Assembly: GCA_963706875.1 (NCBI GenBank)
Contig: CAVPNW010000004.1
Coordinates: 62,001-126,000, forward strand
Length of the DNA stretch: 64,000 nt
Direction of reading: 5' to 3'
From: Prado023 sp963706875
GTDB lineage: Bacteria > Actinomycetota > Actinomycetes > S36-B12 > CAIYMF01
Shown here: one piece after another, positions 7,966 through 16,411 of the stretch
How the letters are laid out: the number at the start of each line of letters is the position of its first letter
How positions within the stretch are numbered: the stretch's first letter is position 1
Position numbers and translations under genes: made by a program
Notes under the pieces: generated by a model
Told to the model about the DNA's origin: nothing
Seen by the model: the letters and a program-made list of their open reading frames with translations, nothing else
Database searches by the model: none

Positions 7966-9342
7966 ATGAGGGTCGCCGGCGTGGTGGCATTGACACTGGT
8001 GGTGGCGATTGCGGGGCCCGCCGCGACCGCGATGCCGGGGACGGCTGAATCGGGGGTCGCGCTGGCCTCGGTGAGCGGGGCAACCGCCGATGGGGTCACG
8101 TTCACCGGTGCCCGGTTGTGGGACCGGGGGGTGAATTGGTGCGACCTGCAACCGACGGCTGATGCGGACGTGGCGACCCAGGCCGCGGCGCGACTGGCAC
8201 CTGCACTGGATGTCCTGGTCGCCAACGGGACCGAGCGGGTGATCATCCCCCTGGGGCACAGCGCGCCCTGGGTGTTCGGTGACTCCCCGCAGTCTCGGGC
8301 TCCGGCTACGAGGTGGTCCAGAGGGTCACGACCGATCTGGTTCTGCGGCGGGCATGCGTCTGCGGTCAGCGTGCCGAAGCCAGGCACGCTGCGGCTGGCG
8401 CCCGACGGCAGCAAGCCCATGCAGTACCAGTACTTCGAGAACTACGCCGACGCGCTGATGGGATACGTCCAGGCCAACTATGCGGGCCGGTTCGCGGTGT
8501 CCTTCCAGGTGATGAACGAGCCCAACCTGCTCAACGGCATCGACATCAAGGCAAAGGTTCCGGGGGCCGCGACCACGACCGTGGATGCGGTGGCCAGCGT
8601 GGTCGCGATGGAGTCGATCGCGGCCACCCTGATCCGAACCCGATACCCCGCGTTCGACCTGGTGTCCACGGCCATCTACCAGAGGGACAACGACTTCGCC
8701 CGGCGGTACCTGAAGGCCCAGACCGGTCGCAGGAACATCAGCGCGATCGCGTACAACGTCTACTCGCGCAAGAAGACCCCGACGTCGATGGTCATGGATT
8801 GGGACTCCCGCGTGGCCAAAGTCCGCACCTGGGTCCGGCGCAACCGCGGCCTGCGCGGTCTGCCGCTGATCATCACAGAGACCAACCACAACCTGATCAA
8901 CCACAACCCGGCCGACCACTCCAACCTGAAACCGTCGGTCACCAATGCCAGCGCCCAGGCGCAGCTGGCGGGCGCCACCGTGATGAACGCCACCTTCCGT
9001 GGTGTTCGCGATCTCTACTGGCTGGTTGCTCCCCCCGGCCAGGCCGCGGTGAACCTGGCGCCCGGCACACCCGCGCAGGCGGCCCTCCTCGCCTTGAGCA
9101 CCGCCACCCAGGGACTGCGGCTGACCGGATGCCGCTGGTACGGATCCCTACGAGGATGCAACTACGCCGACCCCGCCGGTGTGCGCCCAGCGATCCGCAT
9201 CATGTGGCGGCAGTACCGGTCCGCCCGGTACCGGCTCCCACGCGCAGCTCAGATCGCCACCGTCCAGGGCGCCACCACGACCTCGGCGGCCAGGTCCAGG
9301 ATCACGGTCGGAACAACCCCCCAGATCCTCACCTGGTTGTGA
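7966..9342 (+). CDS. Secreted glycoside-hydrolase-like protein (clan GH-A type barrel)
   Basis: 458 residues. ATG at 7966 has a GAGGGGAGG site before it and opens a signal peptide (VVALTLVVAIAGPAATAMPG). The body looks like a GH-A TIM barrel such as GH39 or GH5: the VMNEPN motif puts a likely acid/base Glu near residue 185, and IITETNHN puts a second Glu near residue 305. It would act on a polysaccharide or glycoside outside the cell. The exact GH family and substrate are not clear. The C-terminus is basic and has no anchor. The stretch around residues 115-130 is unusually Ser/Arg rich and could be a divergent loop. Confidence 0.7.
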   Translation: MRVAGVVALTLVVAIAGPAATAMPGTAESGVALASVSGATADGVTFTGARLWDRGVNWCDLQPTADADVATQAAARLAPALDVLVANGTERVIIPLGHSAPWVFGDSPQSRAPATRWSRGSRPIWFCGGHASAVSVPKPGTLRLAPDGSKPMQYQYFENYADALMGYVQANYAGRFAVSFQVMNEPNLLNGIDIKAKVPGAATTTVDAVASVVAMESIAATLIRTRYPAFDLVSTAIYQRDNDFARRYLKAQTGRRNISAIAYNVYSRKKTPTSMVMDWDSRVAKVRTWVRRNRGLRGLPLIITETNHNLINHNPADHSNLKPSVTNASAQAQLAGATVMNATFRGVRDLYWLVAPPGQAAVNLAPGTPAQAALLALSTATQGLRLTGCRWYGSLRGCNYADPAGVRPAIRIMWRQYRSARYRLPRAAQIATVQGATTTSAARSRITVGTTPQILTWL

Positions 9343-9732
9343 CCAGCCCAGCGTCCGGACCATCGTGGCGAGGTGCGTCCCCCTGCCCAGCCGACGCGCC
9401 GAGTGGCCGCCTGACCCCTGGTAGGACCTGCAGGAGCTGGTGCGGCTCCATCCTGCTTGAGCGTGGTCGGCCGTTCACGTGCCTCGACTCACCCAGCGTC
9501 TGCCAATGCAGGAACAGGCCCACGCCCGCGGCGAATCTGGTAGCCGATGTGTCTGTCTGGGGTGTCGGCGATCACTGAAGGGTGAATGGCGACCGGTCGG
9601 GCCAGCCCTACCGTCGACGGCCATGCTGAGGCATCCGGGCACGGCTTTCCGGCTCCAGATTGACGCGCACACCTTGAGCCGTGACGACCCCCCAAGGCTT
9701 GGGGTGGGTGACCTTCTACTTCTGTTACAGGG

Positions 9733-10005
9733 GTGAGGACCGCGGGCGTCGAGCGCCAGGCCACCATCCTGGGGCGTGACGTCACCCTCCAGGCGGCGGG
9801 CACGGTGAGCGCAGACAGCGGCCAACTGCTCATCGGGCCGGAGACCGTCGACCTCGGTGGCCCGTCGTTCCTCGACTCGGCGGCGAGCACCCTCGCCCGC
9901 AGCCTTTGCCACGATCCGCCAAGACGTGGCCGGCGTGCCGGAGGGAATGTCGTTGAGGGCTTCGGCGCCCAGTTCAACGGCACCGACGTGGTCATCGGCA
10001 GATGA
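9733..10005 (+). pseudogene. Frameshifted DUF2993/LmeA-like C-terminal fragment
   Basis: From GTG 9733 the frame has very high G/C third positions and reads DVTLQAAGTVSADSGQLLIG then a PETVDLGG stretch, like the lipid-binding DUF2993 (LmeA) family. Near 9905 the coding character moves to another frame (ATIRQDVAGVPEGM), and near 9950 returns to the first (EGFGAQFNGTDVVIGR, stop at 10005). No complete N-terminal part was found. The remainder of 9343-10103 shows no gene; CCCCAAGGCTTGGGG near 9693 can form a small hairpin. Confidence 0.4.
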
Positions 10006-10103
10006 GCTGGACGGCGCTCGTCAGCCCACAGCCACGGTCGAGATGAGTGGTGATCGGCTACATCCCCGACTGCCGGAGCGAACCGGCCGCGGCCGGTCCG
10101 CGG

Positions 10104-10871
10104 TCACCCTGCGACGGCAGCAGGTTCGCGCTCGTAGAGGTGGCGGGCCCAGAGGTAGCCGACCAACGACAGCACTGCGCACCACGCCAGGGCGATGAGC
10201 ATCGTGGATCCGTCGGGTGTGCCGTCGAGGAGCCCGCGGACCCCTTCGATCATGGGCGTGAACGGCTGGTGCTCGGCGAACCAGCGCAGCCCCACGGGAT
10301 ACGACTCGGCAGGCACGAAGGCGCTGCTCAGGAACATGAGCACGATCAGCAGCAGGGGGGTGTTGCTCGCGGTCTCGACACTGCGGGAGTTCAGGCCCAG
10401 GGCCAGGCAGAGCCAGATGACGGCGAACGAGATCGCCAGGGCCAGCCCGAAAGCCGCGACCCACCCGCCGGCGGCACCGCCGGGTCGGTAGCCGAGCATC
10501 ACCGCGAGCGCGCTGACCACGACCAGGACGAAGGCCGCTTGCACCATGCTGCCCAGCACCTCGCCGGCGAGCACCGCGGAGCGGGCGATCCCCATCGTTC
10601 GGAAGCGGGACATGATGCCCTTGGTCCGGTCGGCGGCTATCGAGATCGCGGTGCCGAGGCCGACCCGGCGATGGCGAACAGCAGGATGCCGGGCACCACG
10701 TACTCGAGGTAGGCCGCGCGGCCACGCACCGGCGAGGTCCGGGCTCACGCCGGCACCGAGGGTCTCGCCGAAGACGAAGACGAAGAGCAGCAGGATCAGC
10801 ACGGGCTGCGCGAGCAGCATGAGCGTCAGCGAGGGGTAGCGCTGGATGTGCCGGAGGTTGCGGCGCAGCAT
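10104..10871 (-). CDS. ABC-2 type permease, DrrB-like, with two compensating frameshifts
   Basis: 255 residues as read. Membrane segments and motifs match daunorubicin-resistance-type DrrB permeases (HIQRYPSLTLMLLAQP, DRTKGIMSRFRTM, ARSAVLAGEVLGSMVQ). Between about 10735 and 10665 the family sequence continues in a different frame (RAAYLEYVVPGILLFAIAG) and then returns, so a stretch of about 22 residues is out of frame. Such a pair of offsetting indels suggests sequence errors more than decay. It would form the membrane part of an efflux pump with the ATPase encoded just upstream. The start overlaps the end of the ATPase region. Confidence 0.75.
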   Translation of the reverse strand: MLRRNLRHIQRYPSLTLMLLAQPVLILLLFVFVFGETLGAGVSPDLAGAWPRGLPRVRGARHPAVRHRRVGLGTAISIAADRTKGIMSRFRTMGIARSAVLAGEVLGSMVQAAFVLVVVSALAVMLGYRPGGAAGGWVAAFGLALAISFAVIWLCLALGLNSRSVETASNTPLLLIVLMFLSSAFVPAESYPVGLRWFAEHQPFTPMIEGVRGLLDGTPDGSTMLIALAWCAVLSLVGYLWARHLYEREPAAVAG

Positions 10872-10902
10872 CGTGGCGGTATCGCGGGTGGGCAGGCGAT
10901 GC

Positions 10903-11866
10903 TCATGCGAGGGCCTCCGTGGTCGTGGTGGACGGGGCGGCGGGGTGCCCGGTCAGGGCGAGGAAGACGTCGTCGAGGTCCGGGCGGTGGACCGTGATGT
11001 CGGTGACGGCGGACTCGTGGGGGGTCAGCCGATCCAGCGCGCCTCGCAGGGAGGCGACGCTGCCGTCGATGGGGATGGTCAGGGCGCGGTGCTCGGTGTC
11101 CGCCTGGCTGCCGAGTGCGCTGGCGGCGGCGGCCAGGCGCTCGTCGGTGTCGAACGGTGACCCGGACATGCCCGCCGGGCACCTGGCGCTTGAGGGTGTC
11201 GGGGGTGCCGTCGGCGACGATGCGACCGGCGTCGAGGACGACCACGCGGTCGGCGAGCTCGTCGGCCTCGTGCAGGTACTGGGTGGTGAGCAGGATGGTG
11301 ACGCCCTCGCGCAGGTGGCCGCGCACGATCTCCCAGACGGTCCGCCGGGATCGGGGATCCAGGCCGGTGGTGGGCTCGTCGAGGAAGATCACATTCGGCC
11401 GGCCGATGAGGGTCATCGCCAGGTCCAGGCGGCGGCGCATGCCCCCGGAGTAGGTGGAGGGCACTCGGTCGGCGGCCTCGACCAGTTCGAACGTCTCGAG
11501 CAGCTCGTCGGTCCGGCTGCGGCCCAGGGCGCGGGGCAGGTGGTGCAGGTCGGCCATGAGCGCGAGGTTCTCCCGGCCGGTGAGTAGGTCGTCCACCGCA
11601 GAGAACTGGCCGGTGACGCCGATCAGCCTGCGGACCGCGTCGGCATCGTTCACGACATCGTGTCCCAGCACGCGCCCGGTCCCGGCGGTGGGCTTGATCA
11701 GGGTGGACAGGATGTTCACCATCGTGGTCTTGCCCGCACCGTTGGGGCCGAGTAGGGCCACGGCCTCACCCTGGCCCACCTGCAGGTTCTCCACGTCGAG
11801 GACATTGGCCTCGCCGTAGCGGCGGGTGAGGCCGACGGCCTCGATCGCTGGCGTGCGTGCGTTCAT
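10903..11866 (-). CDS. ABC transporter ATPase, DrrA-like, with a frameshift near 11150
   Basis: Walker A (LLGPNGAGKTTMVNIL), signature YSGGMRRRLDLAM, Walker B with VIFLDEPTTGLDPRSRR and the switch region are intact. After QVPGGHVRV the reading frame loses similarity, while another frame resumes the DrrA C-terminus (FDTDERLAAAASALG to HRPDLDDVFLALTGH) and stops at 10903. The natural gene therefore spans both frames. The start is ATG 11866 or GTG 11872, the latter overlapping the DUF4097 stop. It energises export with the permease downstream; the substrate is unknown. Confidence 0.82.
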
Positions 11867-11868
11867 GG

Positions 11869-12749
11869 TCACGCCGTCCCGTGGGTGTCCGGGGGGTCGC
11901 CGATCCGCCGGATGCGGATGTCGCCGTACGAGGTGCGCCCGACGACCCGCGCCGAGGGCCCGCCAGCTGGCGGCGCGTCGGCGGTCGGGACGAACTCGCT
12001 GACGACCCGGCCGTACTTCGTGTCCAGGTCCAGCCAGACGGCTCGGCCGTCCGGGATGCCCACCTCAAGATCCCCGTGCGAGGTCTTGAGGTCGACGTCG
12101 GCCCCGGTGGCGACCCCGATGACCACAGCCCCGTGGGCGGTTCGGGCATCGACGCTCCCCGCCACCGACTCGACCTCGATGCGGCCGTGCCCGGCCCTGA
12201 CCCGCAGGTCACCTCCGACGATACCGATGCGTGGACTCGTGCTGCCGTTCTTGATTGCCACGTTGCCGGTTGCTGAGGCGATCTGGGTGTGGCCGGCTGG
12301 CGTTTCGATCGTGGCATCGCCGGCGACGTTCCGGACGACGATGTCGCCGGTGCCGCTGCGCGCATCGAGCGCCCCCGTGTCCCCAAGGCGGATGTTGCCG
12401 GCGCCTGTGCGGACCGTGCAGTGACCCAGCGTGCCAGTCACCTCGACGTTGCCCGCCCCCAGGTCGGCGCGCACGGCTGATCCGGTCGGCAGGCTGATCA
12501 CGATGTCGAGCGAGGGGGAGTTGAGGATCCGGGCCATCAGGCTCGGCTTCGGGGCGATCACCCGCAGTTGGTCGCCGAGCAGTTCGACGCGGGTGGCCTC
12601 GGCGACCTCCACGTGCGCGCGATCGTCCGGGTCGGTCGGGCGGACTGTCGACCACGCGTGTTGGAGCGGTCGCTGGCCACGATCTGGACCTCGGCGAAGT
12701 TCGCCTCGATGGTGACCGCGATGGGCGTGGGGGTGGGGAAGGTCTGCAT
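11869..12749 (-). CDS. DUF4097 beta-solenoid protein, with a frameshift near 12650
   Basis: ATG 12749 has GAGAGGA 6 bases upstream and starts MQTFPTPTPIAVTIEANFAE. Near 12650 similarity moves to another frame (VRPTDPDDRAHVEVAEATRV) and runs to 11869. The body is made of short repeated strands such as GDIVVRNVAGDATIETPAGH, typical of DUF4097 right-handed beta-helix proteins. In actinobacteria this family commonly precedes drrA-like genes, as here. The stop overlaps the ATPase start region. The role is unknown, perhaps a scaffold or sensor for the exporter. Confidence 0.78.
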
Positions 12750-12763
12750 GGTGTTCCTCTCGT

Positions 12764-13333
12764 TCACTGTGCCCAGCCGGTGACTCGCTTGGAGGCGCGG
12801 CGGGAGGCGGCGGGGGGGCTGGGGGGCTGGGGGTGAGGGGCCGAGGGTTCGAGCGCAGCGGCGGCGGCGCGCACGAGCCAGGCGTTGACCGAGCGGCCCT
12901 CGCGCAGGGCCGCCGCCTCGACCCGAGCCTTCAGGGAGTCGGGCATCCGCAGGTTGATCCGGCTGGCACCCTCGTCGGCGGTGGCGGTGGACATGACCTC
13001 CTGGGCCGTGAACGTGCGCATGGCGGCGTCGATCTCCGCGGAGATGGCGTCCTCGGCGCTGGCGTGCGATGGTGTCGCCGGCTCGGTTGCCGCCACGCCT
13101 TCGATGACGAAGCTGGGTTCGCCGCCGCGCAGCCGTACCTCCACCGACCCGGGGGCCAGCTCGAGTGTCAGCTCGTCCGCCGCGGCGGACAGCGACTCGA
13201 GCAGGGCCAAGCGGATGGCCGACCGCAGCGGGAGGACCAGTCGCTCGGCGAGCGACTCCGCCTCAGGGCCACCTGCCGCGGCGACCACGGCCATCTGGCG
13301 AGCGATGTCATCGACATAGCGATCCAAGTACAT
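12764..13333 (-). CDS. Ribbon-helix-helix protein, HicB-like, first gene of the DrrAB operon
   Basis: 189 residues. The C-terminal part has a ribbon-helix-helix DNA-binding domain (RINLRMPDSLKARVEAAA, then EGRSVNAWLVRAAAAAL), while the N-terminal 110 residues are unlike any domain I recognise. The last 25 residues are a Pro/Ser/Arg-rich tail. The stop lies a few bases before the DUF4097 gene, so it is probably the autoregulator of this operon. Upstream DNA (13331-13385) contains several TGnCAC/GTGnCA half-sites that could be its operator. Confidence 0.7.
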   Translation of the reverse strand: MYLDRYVDDIARQMAVVAAAGGPEAESLAERLVLPLRSAIRLALLESLSAAADELTLELAPGSVEVRLRGGEPSFVIEGVAATEPATPSHASAEDAISAEIDAAMRTFTAQEVMSTATADEGASRINLRMPDSLKARVEAAALREGRSVNAWLVRAAAAALEPSAPHPQPPSPPAASRRASKRVTGWAQ

Positions 13334-13460
13334 GGCACCAGTATGGCATCATAGTGACACCATCGCAAGCCAAAGTGGCACACTAGCCGCAGACGCGCGC
13401 CCCCAGCGTTTGAGGGGCCAGCGCTCGAGGGCGCGCTCGGGCAGCCCAGGAAGCTGTCCA

Positions 13461-13502
13461 TGCTCGAAGGCCCGATCCGCTGGAGGACCGGGCCTTCGAG
13501 CA
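13461..13502. terminator. Perfect 14-bp hairpin
   Basis: The arms TGCTCGAAGGCCCG and CGGGCCTTCGAGCA are separated by 14 bases, just past the stop of the minus-strand gene ending at 13529. It probably terminates that gene. The rest of 13334-13528 holds no gene. Confidence 0.7.
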
Positions 13503-13528
13503 TTGTCAGTCAGGTTCACCGCTATGGG

Positions 13529-13909
13529 TCATGAGTGGTCCTGGAAGTTGAGGACCTGCTCAGGCAGCGCCATCCCCGCTGCGAGGTCCATGCCATGCAC
13601 GGCCAGCAGGTGCTCGCGGAACCACACGTCGAAGGGCTCCCGGGAGGTGGCGAGCCCGAGGAGCGCTTGAGGCAGGTCCGGTGACTCGATGAGGACGACG
13701 GCCACGTCGCCGGCCGGGGTCGACTGGATCCATACCGCCTCGCGGGTGATGCCGTGGGCGCGGCGTGAATGGGTGTGGTCCTCGCGGCGCTCGCCCTGCC
13801 AGCACGAGAGCATCTCGTCGCGGTCGTGCGTCGAGGTGCCGGGCAGCAACGGGGCCGCGAAGCAGACCGTCTGAGTGGTGACGCGGGTCGGAGTCGTGTC
13901 GAGGGTCAT
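13529..13909 (-). CDS. Conserved small protein of unknown function
   Basis: 126 residues. ATG 13909 has AAGGAG 6 bases upstream. The sequence is soluble, with notable segments FAAPLLPGTSTHDRDEMLSC, GITREAVWIQSTPAGDVAVV and EPFDVWFREHLLAVHGMDLA. The strand-rich middle and helical end suggest a ferredoxin-like (dimeric alpha-beta) fold, but I cannot assign it. It is divergent from a LuxR/GAF regulator, which probably controls it, and has a strong hairpin behind it. Confidence 0.65.
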   Translation of the reverse strand: MTLDTTPTRVTTQTVCFAAPLLPGTSTHDRDEMLSCWQGERREDHTHSRRAHGITREAVWIQSTPAGDVAVVLIESPDLPQALLGLATSREPFDVWFREHLLAVHGMDLAAGMALPEQVLNFQDHS

Positions 13910-14055
13910 GGTGGGCTCCTTGGTGTAGTGATCGCGCCGGGGGTCGGCGTCGTGTTCAGGCTCGCCCACGCGCTCCGCGGCGGGCATCCCTTGAGATCTG
14001 GGATCTTTCGTGCATGTGGGTGCCCGTGGGTGCGAACGCGTGCCACCATGACGCG

Positions 14056-15216
14056 ATGAGCCGATGGGATCCGCAGAGGCTGGCTGCCGACATCGAACGG
14101 GTAGGTGCCCGGGGCCTGCCGTACGGGGAATTGCATGCCGAGCTCGGCGCGCGGATCCGTCGGGTGATGCCTGTTGATGCGTTCTGCTGGCACGGTCTGG
14201 ACCCGGACACCCGCCTGCTCACCACTGCGAATCCGGTGGAGCTGATGACCGGCGGTTTCCTCACGCCGGAGACCGAGGCGATGGCAGCAGGAGCCGTGGT
14301 CACCAGCGAGTACCTGCGCGACGATGTCAACACCTTCGCCGACCTCGCCGGGCGCCGCTCGCCGGTGGCGATCCTCAGCGAGACCACCCGGGGACGCCCC
14401 GAGCGCAGCACCCGCTACGTGGAGTACCTCGCCCCGATCGGCACCCCCTTCGAGATGCGGGCAGCGATGGTCACCCGCGGTCGGGCGTGGGGATGCGTGG
14501 TCATGCACCGCACGGAGGCCACCGGCGACTTCACCCCGGACGAGGCCCGAACCATCGCGCGGCTCTCGCGGCCGATCGCCGAGGCGCTGCGGGCGTCGTA
14601 CCGCTTCGACGCAGCCCGCCGGCCCGGTGAGCCGCGGGCGCCAGGGCTGCTGATCCTCGATGCGACCGATGACATAGAGCTCACGACTCCTCCTGCTGCG
14701 GGACTCCTTGGACTGCTGATCGACGACGACCCGGCCCACCGGATGGTCCCTGCCCCGGTTCTCACGCTTGCGGCCGACGTGCGACGCCGCGGCCGGGAGG
14801 GACGCACCGCTGCACCTCTTCACGTCCCCACGTCGTCGGGGTGGCTGACACTCCACGGATCCCTGCCCGACGGCACCGCCGACAGTCGGGTCGCGATCGT
14901 CGTTCAGCCGGCGGGGGAGGACTACGCCCTGCCACTGCGCCTGGAGGTGTTCGGGCTGACGCCGCGCGAGCGGGAGATCGCCACCCTCGTCGCACGCGGA
15001 CTGGACACTGCGGCCATCGCCGAGCGACTCGTGATCAGCCAGTGGACCGTGCAGGACCACCTGAAAGCCATCTTCACCAAGACAGACACCCGGTCGCGGC
15101 GCGAGCTGCTCGCGCAGGTCTTCTTCCACGACCAACTCCCGGGCATCGTCGCCCACGACCCACTCAATGCCGGCGGACACCTCCAGCCCTCCGACACGCC
15201 CGGGGCCCACCAATAG
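14056..15216 (+). CDS. LuxR family regulator with N-terminal GAF-like sensor
   Basis: 386 residues. The C-terminal LuxR HTH is clear (FGLTPREREIATLVARGLDT then AIAERLVISQWTVQDHLKAI), at about residues 298-360. The first 200 residues look like a GAF domain as found in one-component actinobacterial LuxR proteins, with no receiver or ATPase domain. ATG at 14056 is the first start in frame after a stretch without coding character. It is divergent from the unknown gene at 13529-13909, a likely target. Confidence 0.8.
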   Translation: MSRWDPQRLAADIERVGARGLPYGELHAELGARIRRVMPVDAFCWHGLDPDTRLLTTANPVELMTGGFLTPETEAMAAGAVVTSEYLRDDVNTFADLAGRRSPVAILSETTRGRPERSTRYVEYLAPIGTPFEMRAAMVTRGRAWGCVVMHRTEATGDFTPDEARTIARLSRPIAEALRASYRFDAARRPGEPRAPGLLILDATDDIELTTPPAAGLLGLLIDDDPAHRMVPAPVLTLAADVRRRGREGRTAAPLHVPTSSGWLTLHGSLPDGTADSRVAIVVQPAGEDYALPLRLEVFGLTPREREIATLVARGLDTAAIAERLVISQWTVQDHLKAIFTKTDTRSRRELLAQVFFHDQLPGIVAHDPLNAGGHLQPSDTPGAHQ

Positions 15217-15686
15217 CCAGATCCGCCGTCCATCCCGGGCCTGTGCGTGGGCGTAAGCAACACCCCCGGCCAGCGCGAACACGGCCGGCTCGTGGAACAG
15301 GGATGACGGTCACGAGGCGCTATCGTCTTCCTCCCCATCTGAGGGCAGCCGCGTGGAGGGTGACTTGACGCTTCGCATGTCGGGCGACGCGGTGGCCAAG
15401 TCCGTGACGGGCCGGGGCAAGGTCGCAGTGCATCTCACCCCCGCTCGTGGCTCTCCGGGCGTGATCCTCACCTCGGGCCGGGTGTTGGGTTGCCGGCATT
15501 GCCGGCATTGCCGGACCACGGCTACCAGCGCCGCGAGCCGAGCGAGGCAGCCGACTACATGCGCAGTGTTGGCCTCGAGGGAGCGTTCTGGGGCCTCTGA
15601 CGCAGACGCCGCGCCAGGGATCAACACCGCGGCTTGTCGGCTCCAGTCGGGCGCCACCACTTCGCCCACCGTGGCATGATTGTGGC
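15217..15686 (+). other. Intergenic stretch with a short 3' gene remnant and a triple 9-bp repeat
   Basis: No intact gene is seen. TTGCCGGCA occurs three times in a row at 15490-15514. In the same frame a protein-like run (HGYQRREPSEAADYMRSVGL) ends with a stop at 15600, so this may be the last part of a lost gene; the family is not recognised. Just before the antitoxin, GTGGCATGA occurs twice (15671 and 15682) and could be an antitoxin binding site. Confidence 0.35.
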
Positions 15687-15920
15687 ATGAGTCGCACACG
15701 ATTGAGCACCACGGTGGACGCGGACCTGCTGGACAGTGCCCGGAAGGCGTCCGGAAAGCCGGACTCCGCGCTGATTGACGAGGCGCTCGCTGCCTTGGTG
15801 GCTCGGCATCGCGCCGCCGAGGTGGACGCCAGCTACGCCGCCTACGACGTGCACCCGCTCGACGAACCAGACGAGTGGGGTGACTTGGCCTCCTTCCGGC
15901 GTGCGGTTGCGGCCTCATGA
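15687..15920 (+). CDS. Antitoxin of a MazEF-like pair
   Basis: 77 residues. The N-terminus (TRLSTTVDADLLDSARKASG) looks like a ribbon-helix-helix or MazE-type DNA-binding part, and the C-terminus is acidic with aromatic residues (YDVHPLDEPDEWGDLASF), as expected for a toxin-wrapping tail. It overlaps the toxin gene by 4 bases (ATGA). Two GTGGCATGA repeats directly upstream are candidates for its autoregulatory site. Confidence 0.8.
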   Translation: MSRTRLSTTVDADLLDSARKASGKPDSALIDEALAALVARHRAAEVDASYAAYDVHPLDEPDEWGDLASFRRAVAAS

Positions 15921-16246
15921 CAGACCTACCCGCACGCGGGGAGGTGTGGTGGTGCGAGATGCCTGAGATCGGGCGCAGACCCGTGGTCGTGCTGTCTCGT
16001 GACGCCGTGATCCCGCGCCATCGCCGTGCACTGATCGCGCCGTGCACGACCACCGTCCGGCACCTGCCCAGCGAAGTCCTCCTCGAGCCTGGCGAGGACC
16101 CGGTGCCGCTTCGCTCGGCAGTCAACCTGGACTCGGTCGAAAGCGTCTCGATCGCGATCCTCGTCGAACGCCTGGGCCGGGTGGCCGACGATCGGATGCG
16201 TCAGATCTGCGCTGCCCTCGCCATCGCGGTGGACTGCTCGGACTGA
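15917..16246 (+). CDS. MazF/PemK-like mRNA interferase toxin
   Basis: 109 residues. It opens with the family signature RGEVWWCEMPEIGRRPVVVL and continues with a conserved ALIAPCTTTVRHLPSEV strand region and VNLDSVESV. MazF proteins cut RNA at short sequences and are neutralised by the upstream antitoxin. Overlap with the antitoxin gene supports a functional pair. The cleavage specificity cannot be read from sequence. Confidence 0.85.
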   Translation: MTDLPARGEVWWCEMPEIGRRPVVVLSRDAVIPRHRRALIAPCTTTVRHLPSEVLLEPGEDPVPLRSAVNLDSVESVSIAILVERLGRVADDRMRQICAALAIAVDCSD

Positions 16247-16399
16247 GCCGCCGCCGCCCACCGGTGACGGACCTCTCGCCAACCTCCTTGCACGGCGCCC
16301 GTCTCGACCGTCGGATGGTCCTGCATTCGCCTTTCGCGCACGCTGGGGCAGGCGTCCCCCTTTGTGGGCTCGGCCTGACCGTGAGGGGTGACGCCTGGC

Positions 16400-16411
16400 C
16401 ATAATGAAGGT
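16400..16411 (+). promoter_or_regulatory. -10 element of a leaderless glycosyltransferase transcript
   Basis: CATAAT at 16400-16405 ends 6 bases before GTG 16412 and there is no ribosome-binding site. This decides the start and suggests translation from the 5' end of the mRNA. Confidence 0.55.
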
